From Gammaproteobacteria bacterium (GTDB lineage Bacteria; Pseudomonadota; Gammaproteobacteria; VBWC01), in assembly GCA_006218035.1 (NCBI GenBank), contig VBWC01000001.1, forward strand, positions 62,001 through 126,000: DNA of 64,000 nucleotides, in the 5' to 3' direction. The notes under the pieces were generated by a model. That model searched no databases and was not told the DNA's origin. It was given only the letters and a program-made list of their open reading frames with translations. This document shows, in pieces, positions 16,127-26,235 of this stretch. Each line of letters begins with the position of its first letter. The first letter of the stretch is position 1. A program made the position numbers and the translations under genes.

Positions 16127-18022
16127 ATGACTAGCCGTTACCCTCTGCTGCGCTCGATTGATTCCCCGCAACAATTGCGCCTGGTACCGGAGTCCACGCT
16201 GGTCAAACTGGCAGGCGAACTGCGTGAATTCCTGATCGAAACCGTCGCCACCACCGGCGGCCACCTGTCGGCGGGCCTGGGTACCGTGGAGCTGACCATC
16301 GCGCTCCACTATATATTCAACACGCCCGAGGACCGGCTGGTGTGGGACACCGGCCACCAGGGATATCCCCACAAGATACTCACCGGCCGCCGCGAACGGA
16401 TGGGCACGGTGCGCCAGCTCGACGGACTGTCGGGTTTTCTGAAACGCGATGAAAGCCCGTATGACACCTTCGGTGCCGGTCATGCGAGCACCTCGATCAG
16501 CGCGGCGCTCGGCATGGCAATCGCCGCCGAACGTGAGGGTGCCGACCGCCGGGTTGTCGCCGTCATCGGCGACGGTGCGCTGACCGCGGGTATGGCGTAC
16601 GAGGCGCTGAATCATGCGGGCGATCTTGGCACCAATCTGCTGGTGGTACTGAACGACAACGATATGTCGATATCGCCCAACGTCGGCGGCATGTCCAATT
16701 ACCTGGCGCGCGTATTGTCCGGCAAACTGTATGCGACGATGCGCGAAGGCAGCAAAAAGGTCCTCAGCACCATACCGACGGTATGGGAACTCGCGCGCCG
16801 TGCCGAGGAGCATTTCAAGGGCATGGTGATCCCTGGCACGTTGTTCGAGGAACTCGGGTTCAACTATATCGGACCGATCGACGGTCATGACCTGCCAACG
16901 CTGGTCAAGACGCTGCGCAACCTGCGCGCGCTCGACGGCCCGCAGTTTCTGCATATCGTGACGAAAAAGGGCAAGGGTTACGCGCCCGCCGAAAACAATC
17001 CGTGCAGCTATCACGGTGTCGGCGCGTTCGATCCGCAGACCGGCAAGGCCCTGCGCAAGGGCTCGCAAGGGCCGACCTATACGCAGGTATTCGGCGACTG
17101 GGTATGCGATATGGCCGCACTGGACCAGCGCCTGATCGCCACCACGCCGGCGATGTGCGAAGGCTCCGGCCTGGTCCGTTTCCGCGAGCAGTTCAAGGAT
17201 CGTTATTTCGATGTCGCGATCGCCGAACAGCACGCGGTCACCTTCGCCGCCGGGCTCGCCTGCGAGGGATTGAAACCGGTGGTGGCGATCTACTCGACGT
17301 TTCTGCAACGCGCCTATGACCAGCTGGTACACGATGTCGCGCTGCAGAATCTGCCGGTATTGTTCGCGATTGATCGCGCCGGCGTGGTCGGCCCGGACGG
17401 CGCAACGCACGCCGGCAGTTTCGATCTCAGTTTCATGCGCTGCATCCCGAACATGGTCGTCATGGCGCCGGCCGACGAAAACGAATGCCGGCAGATGTTG
17501 TATACGGGATTTATGCACGACGGCCCGGCAGCGGTACGTTATCCGCGCGGCACCGGTCCCGGTGTCGCCGTCGAGACAACCATGACGGCGCTGCCGCTTG
17601 GCGCGGCGGAGATCCGGCGGCGCGGTACGCGTGTCGCGCTGCTGTCGTTCGGCGCCTTGCTTGAGACAGCGTTGCAGGTCGGCGCCAAGCTAAACGCCAC
17701 TGTGGTCAACATGCGCTTCGTCAAACCGCTGGATGAAAAAACCGTGGTGGAACTGTCCGCCGGTCATGACCTGCTCGTCACCGTTGAGGACAATGCGGTC
17801 CTCGGTGGCGCGGGCAGCGCGGTCAACGAAGTGCTCGCCGCGCAAGGTATCGAGTGTCGGGTTCTGAACCTGGGTCTGCCGGACCGCTTTGCGGAGCATG
17901 GCACGCGTGACGAAATCCTTGCCGCCAACGGCCTTGACAAGGCCGGTATACTGGGCGCCATTGATCGCTATTTACAGGCCCAGCCTTGCCAATTGGCCGC
18001 CGCTCAGGTAAATTCCTACTAA
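16127..18022 (+). CDS. dxs: 1-deoxy-D-xylulose-5-phosphate synthase
   Basis: 631 residues, standard length. The thiamine diphosphate motif is [18 protein letters not shown] (about 148-165) followed by [14 protein letters not shown], the catalytic glutamate lies in [13 protein letters not shown] (about 367), and the C-terminal RYPRGTGPG region is present. It condenses pyruvate and glyceraldehyde 3-phosphate in the first step of the MEP isoprenoid pathway. It follows ispA by about 100 bases, so the two isoprenoid genes are probably co-transcribed. The short gap contains the inverted repeat CCCGGG..CCCGGG near 16046-16066. Confidence 0.97.
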   Translation: MTSRYPLLRSIDSPQQLRLVPESTLVKLAGELREFLIETVATTGGHLSAGLGTVELTIALHYIFNTPEDRLVWDTGHQGYPHKILTGRRERMGTVRQLDGLSGFLKRDESPYDTFGAGHASTSISAALGMAIAAEREGADRRVVAVIGDGALTAGMAYEALNHAGDLGTNLLVVLNDNDMSISPNVGGMSNYLARVLSGKLYATMREGSKKVLSTIPTVWELARRAEEHFKGMVIPGTLFEELGFNYIGPIDGHDLPTLVKTLRNLRALDGPQFLHIVTKKGKGYAPAENNPCSYHGVGAFDPQTGKALRKGSQGPTYTQVFGDWVCDMAALDQRLIATTPAMCEGSGLVRFREQFKDRYFDVAIAEQHAVTFAAGLACEGLKPVVAIYSTFLQRAYDQLVHDVALQNLPVLFAIDRAGVVGPDGATHAGSFDLSFMRCIPNMVVMAPADENECRQMLYTGFMHDGPAAVRYPRGTGPGVAVETTMTALPLGAAEIRRRGTRVALLSFGALLETALQVGAKLNATVVNMRFVKPLDEKTVVELSAGHDLLVTVEDNAVLGGAGSAVNEVLAAQGIECRVLNLGLPDRFAEHGTRDEILAANGLDKAGILGAIDRYLQAQPCQLAAAQVNSY

Positions 18023-18036
18023 ATTAGTCTGTTTCT

Positions 18037-18420
18037 ATGCTGCCGCGTTATACACTGAAGGTCGTGTCGGATTTCGCTGCTGCGCATCGCCTCGTCGACT
18101 ATCCGGGCGAATGCAACCGCCTGCACGGGCACAACTGGAAACTGGAAGTCGAGGTCACCGCCACCGGACTTGATTCGGTCGGCATGGCCATCGACTTCAA
18201 AGCCATCAAGGCGGCGGCCAGGTCGGTGACCGACCAACTGGATCACTATCATTTGAACGAGCTCGCGATGTTTCAATCAATCAACCCGACCGCCGAGAAT
18301 ATTGCCGCGTATATCTACCGCGAGTTGTCCGGCATTCTCAACACCGACTCCCTGCGCGTACGTGCCGTAACGCTGTGGGAAACCGACCGTGCCAGCGTCC
18401 AATACACAGAGGAAGCCTGA
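18037..18420 (+). CDS. queD: 6-carboxy-5,6,7,8-tetrahydropterin synthase
   Basis: 127 residues of the PTPS family. Zinc histidines appear in FAAAHRL and RLHGHNW, with the catalytic Cys in GECNRLHGH, and a LDHYHLNE motif follows. QueD converts dihydroneopterin triphosphate to carboxytetrahydropterin in queuosine biosynthesis. It lies directly upstream of folE2, which makes its substrate, and tgt/queA of the same pathway are at 38-40 kb. A 6-pyruvoyl-tetrahydropterin synthase function is less likely in this setting. Confidence 0.93.
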   Translation: MLPRYTLKVVSDFAAAHRLVDYPGECNRLHGHNWKLEVEVTATGLDSVGMAIDFKAIKAAARSVTDQLDHYHLNELAMFQSINPTAENIAAYIYRELSGILNTDSLRVRAVTLWETDRASVQYTEEA

Positions 18421-18424
18421 AACC

Positions 18425-19240
18425 ATGCGCGCCAGCCTCCCGAAACAGCCCGTTGTGACATCGATTGCCGACGTCCAGGCAACGCCCGATACCCGCCGCC
18501 TTGAAATCGACAAGGTCGGCATCAAGGACATCCGTCATCCGGTGCGCGTCAAGGACCGCAGTGGCGGCGAGCAGCACACGATTGCGCGTTTCAATATGTA
18601 TGTGAAGTTGCCGCATAACTTCAAGGGCACGCACATGTCGCGGTTTGTCGAGGTTCTGAATAATCACGAACCGGAGATCACTGTGGCCTCGTTTCGGGAC
18701 ATGCTCCGCGAGATGACCGCCGTGCTCGACGCCGAGTCCGGCCATATCGAGATGAACTTCCCTTACTTCATCAACAAAGCGGCGCCGGTATCCGGCGTCA
18801 AGAGCCTGCTCGACTACGATGTAACGCTGATCGGCGACATCAAGGACGGCAAGGCGATCATGACCGTCAAGGTCGTGGTGCCGGTGACCAGCCTGTGCCC
18901 GTGCTCCAAGGAGATCTCGGATCGCGGCGCGCACAACCAGCGCTCGCATGTCACGGTCTCCGTCGGTACGCGTAATTTTGTCTGGATTGAAGACCTGATC
19001 GATATCGTCGAGGCCGAGGCATCATGCGAATTATACGGACTGCTCAAACGTCCGGACGAAAAATACGTGACCGAACGCGCCTATGACAACCCGAAGTTCG
19101 TCGAGGATATGGTGCGCGATGTCGCGGCGCGTCTTAACGACGACGACCGCGTCACCGCCTATACCGTCGAGTCGGAGAATTTCGAGTCCATCCACAACCA
19201 CTCCGCGTACGCCATGATCGAGCGTACCAAGGACGTCTAG
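18425..19240 (+). CDS. folE2: GTP cyclohydrolase I type IB
   Basis: 271 residues of the FolE2 (COG1469) family, with the metal-site motif [19 protein letters not shown] starting at Cys158 and an N-terminal [13 protein letters not shown]. It opens the GTP ring to form dihydroneopterin triphosphate, feeding both folate and queuosine. The start is ATG 18425, four bases after the queD stop. FolE2 works with metals other than zinc, and in many bacteria it substitutes for FolE under zinc limitation; whether FolE also exists here cannot be seen. Confidence 0.95.
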   Translation: MRASLPKQPVVTSIADVQATPDTRRLEIDKVGIKDIRHPVRVKDRSGGEQHTIARFNMYVKLPHNFKGTHMSRFVEVLNNHEPEITVASFRDMLREMTAVLDAESGHIEMNFPYFINKAAPVSGVKSLLDYDVTLIGDIKDGKAIMTVKVVVPVTSLCPCSKEISDRGAHNQRSHVTVSVGTRNFVWIEDLIDIVEAEASCELYGLLKRPDEKYVTERAYDNPKFVEDMVRDVAARLNDDDRVTAYTVESENFESIHNHSAYAMIERTKDV

Positions 19241-19305
19241 CCGGCTGTCGGCCTGACGCCAGCACTGTTCTGTTTCGCGGCGCGATCCGGTAAGCTGCCG
19301 GATCG

Positions 19306-20046
19306 ATGCAGCCAATTCTCGTTTTTCGTCATATCGAATGCGAAGGCCCGGGATTTTTTGGCACAGTCCTGGATCGCCTTGCACTGCCGTATCGAATCAT
19401 CCAGGTCGACAACGGCGAACCGGTGCCGCGCGACTGCGGCGGTGCGGCCGCGCTGGTGTTCATGGGCGGGCCGATGAGCGTGAACGATCCGCTGCCGTGG
19501 ATCAGCGCGGAACTGGCGCTCATCCGCCAGGCCGTCGACCGTAATCTGCCGGTACTTGGTCATTGTCTTGGCGGCCAGCTGATCAGCCGGGCGCTGGGCG
19601 GTGAAATCACACGCAACCCGGTTACGGAAATCGGCTGGCATGACGTCACGCGCGTCGACGACGCACTCACGACGGACTGGCGCCGTTGTTTGCCGGCCCG
19701 GTTTGAGGCGTTTCACTGGCACGGCGAAACGTTCTCGATCCCGCCGGGTGCGCAGCGAATCCTGCAGAGCGCGTTCTGTCCGAACCAGGGCTTCGTCATC
19801 AATAACGCGCTGGCGCTGCAATGTCACATCGAAATGACAACCGCCATGGTGGACACGTGGGCGGATCTCTACCGGCATGAAACCGCCACGCCGTCGGTCA
19901 GCGTCCAGACCAGGGAAACCATGCTGACGGATCTCGACGAGCGTGTCGCTGCGTTGCAGGCGGTGGCTGAAGCGCTGTACCTTCGGTGGCTTGAGCCCGT
20001 GCTCCGCGGCATTAGCGCGAGCACAGCAGAGATCATCCGTCGCTAG
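19306..20046 (+). CDS. Class I glutamine amidotransferase (GMP synthase-like domain)
   Basis: 246 residues. The nucleophile elbow is GHCLGGQ with Cys87, and the His-x-Glu of the triad is CHIEMT (His174, Glu176). The fold matches the GuaA-type GATase domain found as a stand-alone protein. Such proteins either hydrolyse gamma-glutamyl compounds (PuuD/GGH-like) or serve as amidotransferase partners; no synthetase partner is adjacent, so the function is undetermined. Start at ATG 19306, 65 bases after folE2. Confidence 0.85.
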   Translation: MQPILVFRHIECEGPGFFGTVLDRLALPYRIIQVDNGEPVPRDCGGAAALVFMGGPMSVNDPLPWISAELALIRQAVDRNLPVLGHCLGGQLISRALGGEITRNPVTEIGWHDVTRVDDALTTDWRRCLPARFEAFHWHGETFSIPPGAQRILQSAFCPNQGFVINNALALQCHIEMTTAMVDTWADLYRHETATPSVSVQTRETMLTDLDERVAALQAVAEALYLRWLEPVLRGISASTAEIIRR

Positions 20047-20152
20047 CGCAACATTCATTTGGCATCGGTAAGAATTTAAGGTAATTTTCCAACGGGCCAA
20101 TGGTCATCGTAGCCATCGGAATATTCCGGAGTCGAGCGGGTAACCCGCCGTT

Positions 20153-21274
20153 ATGAATACTGACAGTCACCGCCCGGCCGCCCGGCCGGACAAAAAACCT
20201 CCGCAGCGGTTCTATCGTACGCTCGGCCCGGCGTTGCTGGCGCTCGCCGCCTGCCAGATTGCCGCCCCGGCGCAGGCTGCGGGGACAAACCAGTTCTTCT
20301 TCTTTCCGGCGGCCGCGTATGCGTGGCGCTCCGAAGACCCCGCCGGCGCTGCCAGGAAACGCGAAGGCGAGATAGACCTCGATCTGTTCTACACGGCCGA
20401 CAGGGGCAACCTGCGGTTTCTCGCCGAGGTGTTCGGCAAAACAGACGGCGAAAGTGAAATCGAGATCGAACGCCTGCAACTTTCGTGGAAGCTCGACGGC
20501 GACTCGCGCCTCTGGCTTGGCCGCTTCCACAATCCGATCGGCTTCTGGAACACCGATTACCATCATGGCGCTTTTCTCCAGACGTCGATTTCGCGCCCGG
20601 GCATCGTCGAGTTCGAGGACGACGGCGGCGTTGTTCCTACCCATCTGACCGGCGCGTTGATCGAGGGATTCACCGTGCGCCGCAGCGCGGTGTGGCGCTA
20701 CGATCTGGCGCTTGGCGCCGGCCCGGAACTGAGATCTGATCTGCGACCTCTCGAAATTCACGAGCCCGGCGAAGGCTCGCACGACGTGGCGCTTACCGCC
20801 CGTCTGTCATGGCAGCCGGGCGATTCCCGGAACTCGGTCGGCGCGTTCGCCGGCTATTACAAGATCCCCGGCGCGGATCCGACCCCGACCGACGTCCGCC
20901 AGCAACTGGCGGGACTGACGGCGGACTGGCAGTTTGGCGCACGCACGACAATGCGCGCTACGGCCTATGTGGTGGATAACGAGTTGTCAACCTCCGGCGT
21001 AGCGACACGGGACTCGTTTCGCAATGGCAATCTGCAACTGGAACAGGCGCTCGGCGCGCAGTGGATCGCCTACGGCCGCATCGAAGGCAGCAGAGGCGCA
21101 GACGGCGACGCCTACCTGAATCTGCTTGGCGGATTCGTCCGCGAGCGGCAACTCATCGGTCTGCGCTACGACCTCGCAAAAAACCAGGCGGTCAAGGCGG
21201 AGATCAGCAAGGTCCACCTGTCGGGCGAGCGGTTCGACCAGATCAATCTGCAGTGGAGCGCGGTATATCCATGA
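20153..21274 (+). CDS. Porin-like outer-membrane protein, unknown specificity
   Basis: 373 residues. The N-terminal segment is charged, then hydrophobic (LGPALLALAACQIAAPAQA), giving an atypically long signal peptide with the cut near AQA-AGT. The rest alternates hydrophobic and polar residues with many aromatic strand ends (YTADRGNLRFLAEVFG, RLWLGRFHNPIGFW), typical of a beta-barrel. I do not recognise the exact family. Its stop overlaps the next start (ATGA), so it is coupled to a small periplasmic protein and a c-di-GMP enzyme, suggesting a surface-sensing or uptake role linked to signalling (inference). Confidence 0.65.
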   Translation: MNTDSHRPAARPDKKPPQRFYRTLGPALLALAACQIAAPAQAAGTNQFFFFPAAAYAWRSEDPAGAARKREGEIDLDLFYTADRGNLRFLAEVFGKTDGESEIEIERLQLSWKLDGDSRLWLGRFHNPIGFWNTDYHHGAFLQTSISRPGIVEFEDDGGVVPTHLTGALIEGFTVRRSAVWRYDLALGAGPELRSDLRPLEIHEPGEGSHDVALTARLSWQPGDSRNSVGAFAGYYKIPGADPTPTDVRQQLAGLTADWQFGARTTMRATAYVVDNELSTSGVATRDSFRNGNLQLEQALGAQWIAYGRIEGSRGADGDAYLNLLGGFVRERQLIGLRYDLAKNQAVKAEISKVHLSGERFDQINLQWSAVYP

Positions 21275-21729
21275 GACGGCTCGGCTATGTTGCGCTACTG
21301 CTAGCGGGGTTACTCGTGCTTTCCGCCGGCCATGCCCTGTCGGGCGAGCGGCGGCTGGTGCTGGTCGGCAGCCCCGAGCTGCGCAGTCTCAATTTGAATG
21401 CCGCTGAAATCCGTCAACTTTTTCTCGGTTATGCCGTTACCAAAGACAACCACGACGTGACGGCAGCCATCAACAAGAGCGACGCGCTGCTGTACGAGGT
21501 CTTCCTGCAAAAAGTGATTTTTATGTCGTCCCAGACGTATGAGCGGCAACTGGTCGCGAAGGTGTTCCGTTACGGCGGCCAATTGCCCCCCAGCTTTGCC
21601 AGACCGGAGGAGCTGACCGCCGCGTTGAACAGCCGGCCCGGTCTGGTTACTTTTATGTGGGAAGATAATATGCGGCAACTGCCAGGTGTAACGGTCGTAA
21701 ACGAACTATGGCATGGCTCGATCGAATAG
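21271..21729 (+). CDS. Small periplasmic PstS-like (PBP-type) protein
   Basis: 152 residues: signal peptide MRRLGYVALLLAGLLVLSAG, then a compact domain containing LRSLNLNAAEIRQLFLGYAV, YEVFLQKVIFMSSQTYERQ and PGLVTFMWED. This is the pattern of truncated phosphate-binding-like PBP domains, in which x-L-s-x-x-E-l-r-x-i-F-l-G is a hallmark. It overlaps the porin-like gene at its start and the GGDEF-EAL gene by 22 bases at its end, so all three are co-translated. It may be the ligand sensor that feeds the membrane c-di-GMP enzyme. The ligand is unknown. Confidence 0.7.
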   Translation: MRRLGYVALLLAGLLVLSAGHALSGERRLVLVGSPELRSLNLNAAEIRQLFLGYAVTKDNHDVTAAINKSDALLYEVFLQKVIFMSSQTYERQLVAKVFRYGGQLPPSFARPEELTAALNSRPGLVTFMWEDNMRQLPGVTVVNELWHGSIE

Positions 21730-24197
21730 GAAAATACCTGAGCACGCTGAGCGGCCATCTGGTCGCCGGCGGCCTGCTGATACACGCCATACTGATTCCG
21801 CTGCTCTTTGTTGGCATCGGCGCAATAGTCGCGCAGTTCAGCGAAGCCCGGTTCATTGACCAGATCCGCTCGGATTCCTGGCTGTTCTCGCGGCTGCTGA
21901 TTCGTGATCTGACGCCTGAACACGCCCAGACGCTACTCGATAACGCGGTGCTGGACGGGCATGTCATTTATGCAGCACTTGAAATGCCGGGGGGGTCCAT
22001 CACCGCCAAAGGCAGTCTCGGCACGGGACATCTGCTATTCCGCGAGGATTTCTTTTTTGGCCAGCACGGTGACGGTGTTTACAACGTCATTATCCCGGTG
22101 GCAACCGACGACTACCCGGACGCAAAGCTCAAGCTGAGTTATGACGAGTCCACGACGACGGAACATCTCAACGCCATCTATAAAAACGGCCTGTATCTGG
22201 TTGGCGCCTACGTATTTCTGTCGATGATCTTCGGCACCTATATGGGTATGCGGGTAACCCGCCCGTTGCGTGATCTGCGCGATGTCGCGCGTGCCGTCGC
22301 CTCCGGCGCAGCCGACAAAGCGCTCGCGGTCGATACGCGCATCTCCGAGGTAAAAAGTCTCGCCGCCGATCTCGATTCCATGCGCGCCAAACTCGTCAAG
22401 CACAGCGAAGAAATCGCTGCCAGCGAGACGCATCTGCGTGCCGTCATGGATAACGTCATGGACGCCATCGTGACCACCGATGCCAACGGCATCATTCAAT
22501 CCTGCAACCCCGCTACCGGCAGGATCTTCGGCTATGGCGCTAATGAACTGCGGGGAAAATCCGTCGGTCTGCTGCTTGCGCCCGATTCCGCCGGCGCGAA
22601 GGCTGCGTCAGATCGCGTCATGGGCAAAGCGCCTGAACAACCCGGCGACATGCTGGGCCGCCGCCGTGATGCCAGCGAGTTTCCGGTGGAAATGACGGTC
22701 AGCGAGATGTTTCTGAACGAGCAGCGTCATCGGGTGGTTGTGTTCCGGGACATTACTGAACGCAAACACGCCGAAAAGGAATTGCTCGATCTGCAGGCCA
22801 GCCTCGAGCAACGCGTGGTGCGCCGCACCAAAGAGCTGGCGGCGGCCAACGAGCGGCTGGAGTACCAGGCATTGCACGACGCGCTAACGGACCTGCCGAA
22901 CCGCGTATTGCTCAAAGACCGGCTGCAGCAGGCCATCCAGGTAGCGCGGGAACAGCGTCATTCGCTGGCGCTACTGATGCTCGATCTGAATCGCTTCAAG
23001 GAAGTCAACGACACGCTCGGTCATCACATGGGCGATCTGCTGTTGCAACAGGTCGCGAAGCGCAAGCAGCAGGTACTCAAGGAAGCGGATACCCTGGCCC
23101 GGCTCGGCGGCGATGAATTCGCGGTCCTGATTCCGCACGTCAATAATGTGCAGGAAGCAAACGGTATTGCACGCCGCGTCGTCAGGATCATGGACGAGCC
23201 TTTCATCATCGAAGGTCACAGTTTCCGCATCGGCACCAGCGCCGGTATTGCCATCTATCCGGAACACGGCACGGACGTCGCGACGTTGATGCGTCACGCC
23301 GACGTCGCACTGTATGTCGCCAAGGGCGGCAACAGCGGCTACAGCGTTTACGATGCGGTAAAGGACGAACATACGGTCAATCGCCTCGCCCTGATGAACG
23401 ATCTGCGCCGCGGCATCGATCATGACGAGCTACTGCTGCATTACCAGCCCAAGATCAGCGCGACCACCGGCAGAATTTCCGAGGTAGAGGCGCTGGTGCG
23501 GTGGAAACATCCACGACGCGGGCTGACCATGCCGGACGAGTTCATCTATCTCGCCGAACACAGCGGCCTCATCCGCCCGCTCACAGGATGGGTGCTGGAG
23601 GCAGCGATACAACAGAGCCGCAGTTTTGCCGTGGAAGGCATCGATCCACCGCCTGTCGCCGTCAACCTGTCGATGCATAACCTGCACGATGCGCAGCTGC
23701 CCGAGTTCATCGCGCGTGTGCTCAGCACCTGGCAAATGAGCCCCGGTCAATTGATGCTGGAAATCACCGAGAGCGCGATCATGGCAGACTCGGTCAGCGC
23801 GCTGGACGTGTTGACCCGGTTGCATTACATGGGCATCCGGCTCGCCATCGACGACTTCGGCACCGGCTATTCGTCACTGGCCTATCTCAAGCAGCTACCG
23901 GTCGACGAGATCAAGATCGATAAGTCCTTCACGATAGACCTCGACAAGAACCCGGGGGATCTGGTCATTGTCCGCTCGACCATCGACCTGGCACATAACA
24001 TGGGACTGAAAGTCACTGCCGAAGGCGTCGAATCGCGCAAGGCGTGGGATATCCTCGTGGATCTTGGCTGCGATATGCTGCAGGGCTATTACATCACCCC
24101 GCCTATCGCCGCGGACAAACTGCGCGAATGGCTGGTGAAAGACAAGGCGGGCGGTTTTCGCCAGTTTCAGGCGCCGCGCCGCACGCACGGCAGTTAA
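21708..24197 (+). CDS. Membrane HAMP-PAS-GGDEF-EAL c-di-GMP signalling protein
   Basis: 829 residues in order: a transmembrane helix near 15-42, a periplasmic domain (about 43-160), a second helix, HAMP (about 180-235), PAS (about 240-360), a coiled linker, GGDEF (motif GGDEF at about 467-471) and EAL (motif EAL at about 594, with DDFGTGYSS and TAEGVE). Both catalytic signatures are intact, so it may make and break c-di-GMP. The product-inhibition site upstream of GGDEF reads KEAD instead of RxxD, so feedback inhibition is probably absent. It overlaps the gene for a PstS-like periplasmic protein, a plausible input partner. Confidence 0.92.
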   Translation: MAWLDRIGKYLSTLSGHLVAGGLLIHAILIPLLFVGIGAIVAQFSEARFIDQIRSDSWLFSRLLIRDLTPEHAQTLLDNAVLDGHVIYAALEMPGGSITAKGSLGTGHLLFREDFFFGQHGDGVYNVIIPVATDDYPDAKLKLSYDESTTTEHLNAIYKNGLYLVGAYVFLSMIFGTYMGMRVTRPLRDLRDVARAVASGAADKALAVDTRISEVKSLAADLDSMRAKLVKHSEEIAASETHLRAVMDNVMDAIVTTDANGIIQSCNPATGRIFGYGANELRGKSVGLLLAPDSAGAKAASDRVMGKAPEQPGDMLGRRRDASEFPVEMTVSEMFLNEQRHRVVVFRDITERKHAEKELLDLQASLEQRVVRRTKELAAANERLEYQALHDALTDLPNRVLLKDRLQQAIQVAREQRHSLALLMLDLNRFKEVNDTLGHHMGDLLLQQVAKRKQQVLKEADTLARLGGDEFAVLIPHVNNVQEANGIARRVVRIMDEPFIIEGHSFRIGTSAGIAIYPEHGTDVATLMRHADVALYVAKGGNSGYSVYDAVKDEHTVNRLALMNDLRRGIDHDELLLHYQPKISATTGRISEVEALVRWKHPRRGLTMPDEFIYLAEHSGLIRPLTGWVLEAAIQQSRSFAVEGIDPPPVAVNLSMHNLHDAQLPEFIARVLSTWQMSPGQLMLEITESAIMADSVSALDVLTRLHYMGIRLAIDDFGTGYSSLAYLKQLPVDEIKIDKSFTIDLDKNPGDLVIVRSTIDLAHNMGLKVTAEGVESRKAWDILVDLGCDMLQGYYITPPIAADKLREWLVKDKAGGFRQFQAPRRTHGS

Positions 24198-24234
24198 ACC
24201 GGTTGCAGCGTCACACGCGGCGACGGTAGCTGCA

Positions 24235-24747
24235 TCAACTACCGGGTAGTTGCGCCAGTACTTGCAGGATAACCAGCGCGTACAGCGCCGCGACGGCGTC
24301 ATCCAGCATCACGCCAAACCCGCCCGTCACATGTCGATCCAGATAGCGGATCGGCCACGGCTTCCAGATATCGAACAGGCGAAACAACACGAAGCCGGCG
24401 GCCAGCCATGCCCAGCCGCGCGGTACTGCGATCATCGCGATCAGAAACCCGACGATCTCGTCCCAGACAATCCCGGCATGATCGTGCACGCCCAGGTTGC
24501 GCGCCGTAATGCCGCACAGCCAGACGCCTGCGACAAACAACACCGCCGTGATCGCCAGGTAAAGCACCAGTGGCAGCGGCTGCATAAACCAGTACAACAC
24601 CACACCGATCAGCGTGCCCGCCGTGCCGGGGGCAACGGGACTCAATCCTGCGCCGCCGCCGAATGCGAGCAGATGCGCCGGATGACCGAACACCTGCCGC
24701 GCACCCACCGGCCGGCGCTTGCCGTGCATAGTCGATTCGTCGTTCAT
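24235..24747 (-). CDS. pgpA: Phosphatidylglycerophosphatase A
   Basis: 170 residues with four hydrophobic segments and the PgpA signatures GGGAGLSPVAPGTAGTLIG, VWDEIVGFLIAM and LFRLFDIWKPWPIRYLD. It dephosphorylates phosphatidylglycerol phosphate in the inner membrane. Nine bases separate it from thiL, as in many gammaproteobacteria. It is the last gene of the riboflavin-nusB-thiL operon and converges with the GGDEF-EAL gene across 37 bases. Confidence 0.95.
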   Translation of the reverse strand: MNDESTMHGKRRPVGARQVFGHPAHLLAFGGGAGLSPVAPGTAGTLIGVVLYWFMQPLPLVLYLAITAVLFVAGVWLCGITARNLGVHDHAGIVWDEIVGFLIAMIAVPRGWAWLAAGFVLFRLFDIWKPWPIRYLDRHVTGGFGVMLDDAVAALYALVILQVLAQLPGS

Positions 24748-24756
24748 GGCCTACCT

Positions 24757-25719
24757 TCAGAAATGCCGGTAACCGGCCTGCCCAAGCGCAACCTCCGCAC
24801 CGTCACTGGCGATGCATCGCAGCCCGGGCGCCTTTTCGACAACGCCGATATCACGATACCCGCCATCGAGTCCGGCGAGTCGGCTGGCCAGCAATGCCAC
24901 ACGTTCTTCGGGCACGGTAAAACACAGCTCGTAGTCATCACCGCCGGTTAACGCAAACCCGGCATCGCCCGACCGCCCGGCGTAGCCGGCAACCGACGGC
25001 ACTACCGGAATCCGGGCCAGCTCGATACGCGCTCCGACGCCGCTGGCATCGAGGATATGGCCGAGATCGGCGGCCAGTCCGTCCGACACATCGATCGCCG
25101 CGCTGGCCACATCGCGCAGTGCAATACCGGCCGCGATGCGCGGTTGCGGATACTCCAGGCGCCGCACCAGCAGCACGCGTTCAGCGGCACCGAGATCGCA
25201 CTCGCCGGTCAGAGCGCGCAACCCGAGCGCGGCGTCGCCCAGGGTCCCCGTCACGTAGATCCGGTCGCCGGCGCGAGCGCCACTGCGTCGGATCGCGCGG
25301 CCGGCCGGCACCAGGCCGTGGGCCTCGATGGTGATACTCAACGGGCCGCGCGTGGTATCGCCACCGACCAGTTGCATCTCATAGCGCTCCGCGAGCTCGA
25401 ACATACCGTCGCTGAACGCCTCCAGCCAGGCCGCGTCCGCTTGCGGCATGGTCAGGGCGAGCGTGAACCAGGCGGGCGTGGCGCCCATCGCGGCGAGATC
25501 ACTCAGATTGACGGCCAGCGCCTTGTGACCGATGGCTCGCGGCGCCGTCGCGACGGGAAAATGTACCGCCGCGACCAGCGTATCCATCGTCACGACCAGT
25601 TGCTGACCGGCAGGAACATCGAGCAAGGCGGCATCATCGCCGATGCCGAGCACCACGTCGCGCCGCCGCGGCCCGCGGTCGGCGAAATAACGCCCGATCA
25701 GTTCGAATTCGCTAGGCAT
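24757..25719 (-). CDS. thiL: Thiamine-monophosphate kinase
   Basis: 320 residues of the PurM/ThiL kinase fold: an N-terminal FELIGRYFAD, the metal/ATP motif GIGDDAALLDVP, a second acidic MDTLVAAVHFP, and GGDDYELCFTVPEER near the C-terminus. It phosphorylates thiamine monophosphate to the diphosphate cofactor, which Dxs in this window needs. It sits between nusB and pgpA, the conserved order. Confidence 0.95.
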   Translation of the reverse strand: MPSEFELIGRYFADRGPRRRDVVLGIGDDAALLDVPAGQQLVVTMDTLVAAVHFPVATAPRAIGHKALAVNLSDLAAMGATPAWFTLALTMPQADAAWLEAFSDGMFELAERYEMQLVGGDTTRGPLSITIEAHGLVPAGRAIRRSGARAGDRIYVTGTLGDAALGLRALTGECDLGAAERVLLVRRLEYPQPRIAAGIALRDVASAAIDVSDGLAADLGHILDASGVGARIELARIPVVPSVAGYAGRSGDAGFALTGGDDYELCFTVPEERVALLASRLAGLDGGYRDIGVVEKAPGLRCIASDGAEVALGQAGYRHF

Positions 25720-25763
25720 TTCTGTTCAGACGCCGGCGGCCGCCCTGCCCACCGATGCGTTCT

Positions 25764-26207
25764 CTAGTGACGATCGGCGGCAGCGATCTCGATGGCACGC
25801 AGTTTACGCGCGACCTTGTCGAGCACGCTGTTCGCGTACTTGTGACCGTCCTCGGCACCAAATACCTTGGCCAGCTTGATGGCCTCATTGATCACAACGC
25901 GGTAAGGCACATCGAGGCAGTGGGCGAGTTCGTAGGTCCCGAGCCGCAGTATCGCCCGCTCCACCGGGTCCACCTCTGCCAGCGGCCGATCGGTTACCGG
26001 CGCCAGCTCGCTGTCGATCTCGACAACATGGCCGACCGTGCCGCGTAACAGTTGGGCGAAGTAGTCCAGATCGGCGTTCGCATGCTCCGCATCGGCACGA
26101 AACTGTCCCTCGATTTCCGCCACATCCAGGCCGGTGATCTGCCATTGATACATGGCCTGAACCGCCAGCCGGCGCGCACGATGACGAAGGTGGGAAGACG
26201 CGTTCAT
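25764..26207 (-). CDS. nusB: Transcription antitermination factor NusB
   Basis: 147 residues, all-helical, with RRLAVQAMYQWQITG at the N-terminus and VINEAIKLAKVFGAEDGHKYANSVLDKVA at the C-terminus. It binds boxA RNA with NusE in rRNA antitermination. It follows ribH by 28 bases and precedes thiL, as is usual. No unusual features. Confidence 0.96.
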   Translation of the reverse strand: MNASSHLRHRARRLAVQAMYQWQITGLDVAEIEGQFRADAEHANADLDYFAQLLRGTVGHVVEIDSELAPVTDRPLAEVDPVERAILRLGTYELAHCLDVPYRVVINEAIKLAKVFGAEDGHKYANSVLDKVARKLRAIEIAAADRH

Positions 26208-26235
26208 GACAAAAAATCCGTTACCTGAATCCCGG

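Noticed and set aside
16025..17518. Open - strand frame of 497 codons opposite dxs
   Set aside because: Antisense shadow of dxs; dxs motifs are complete on the other strand.
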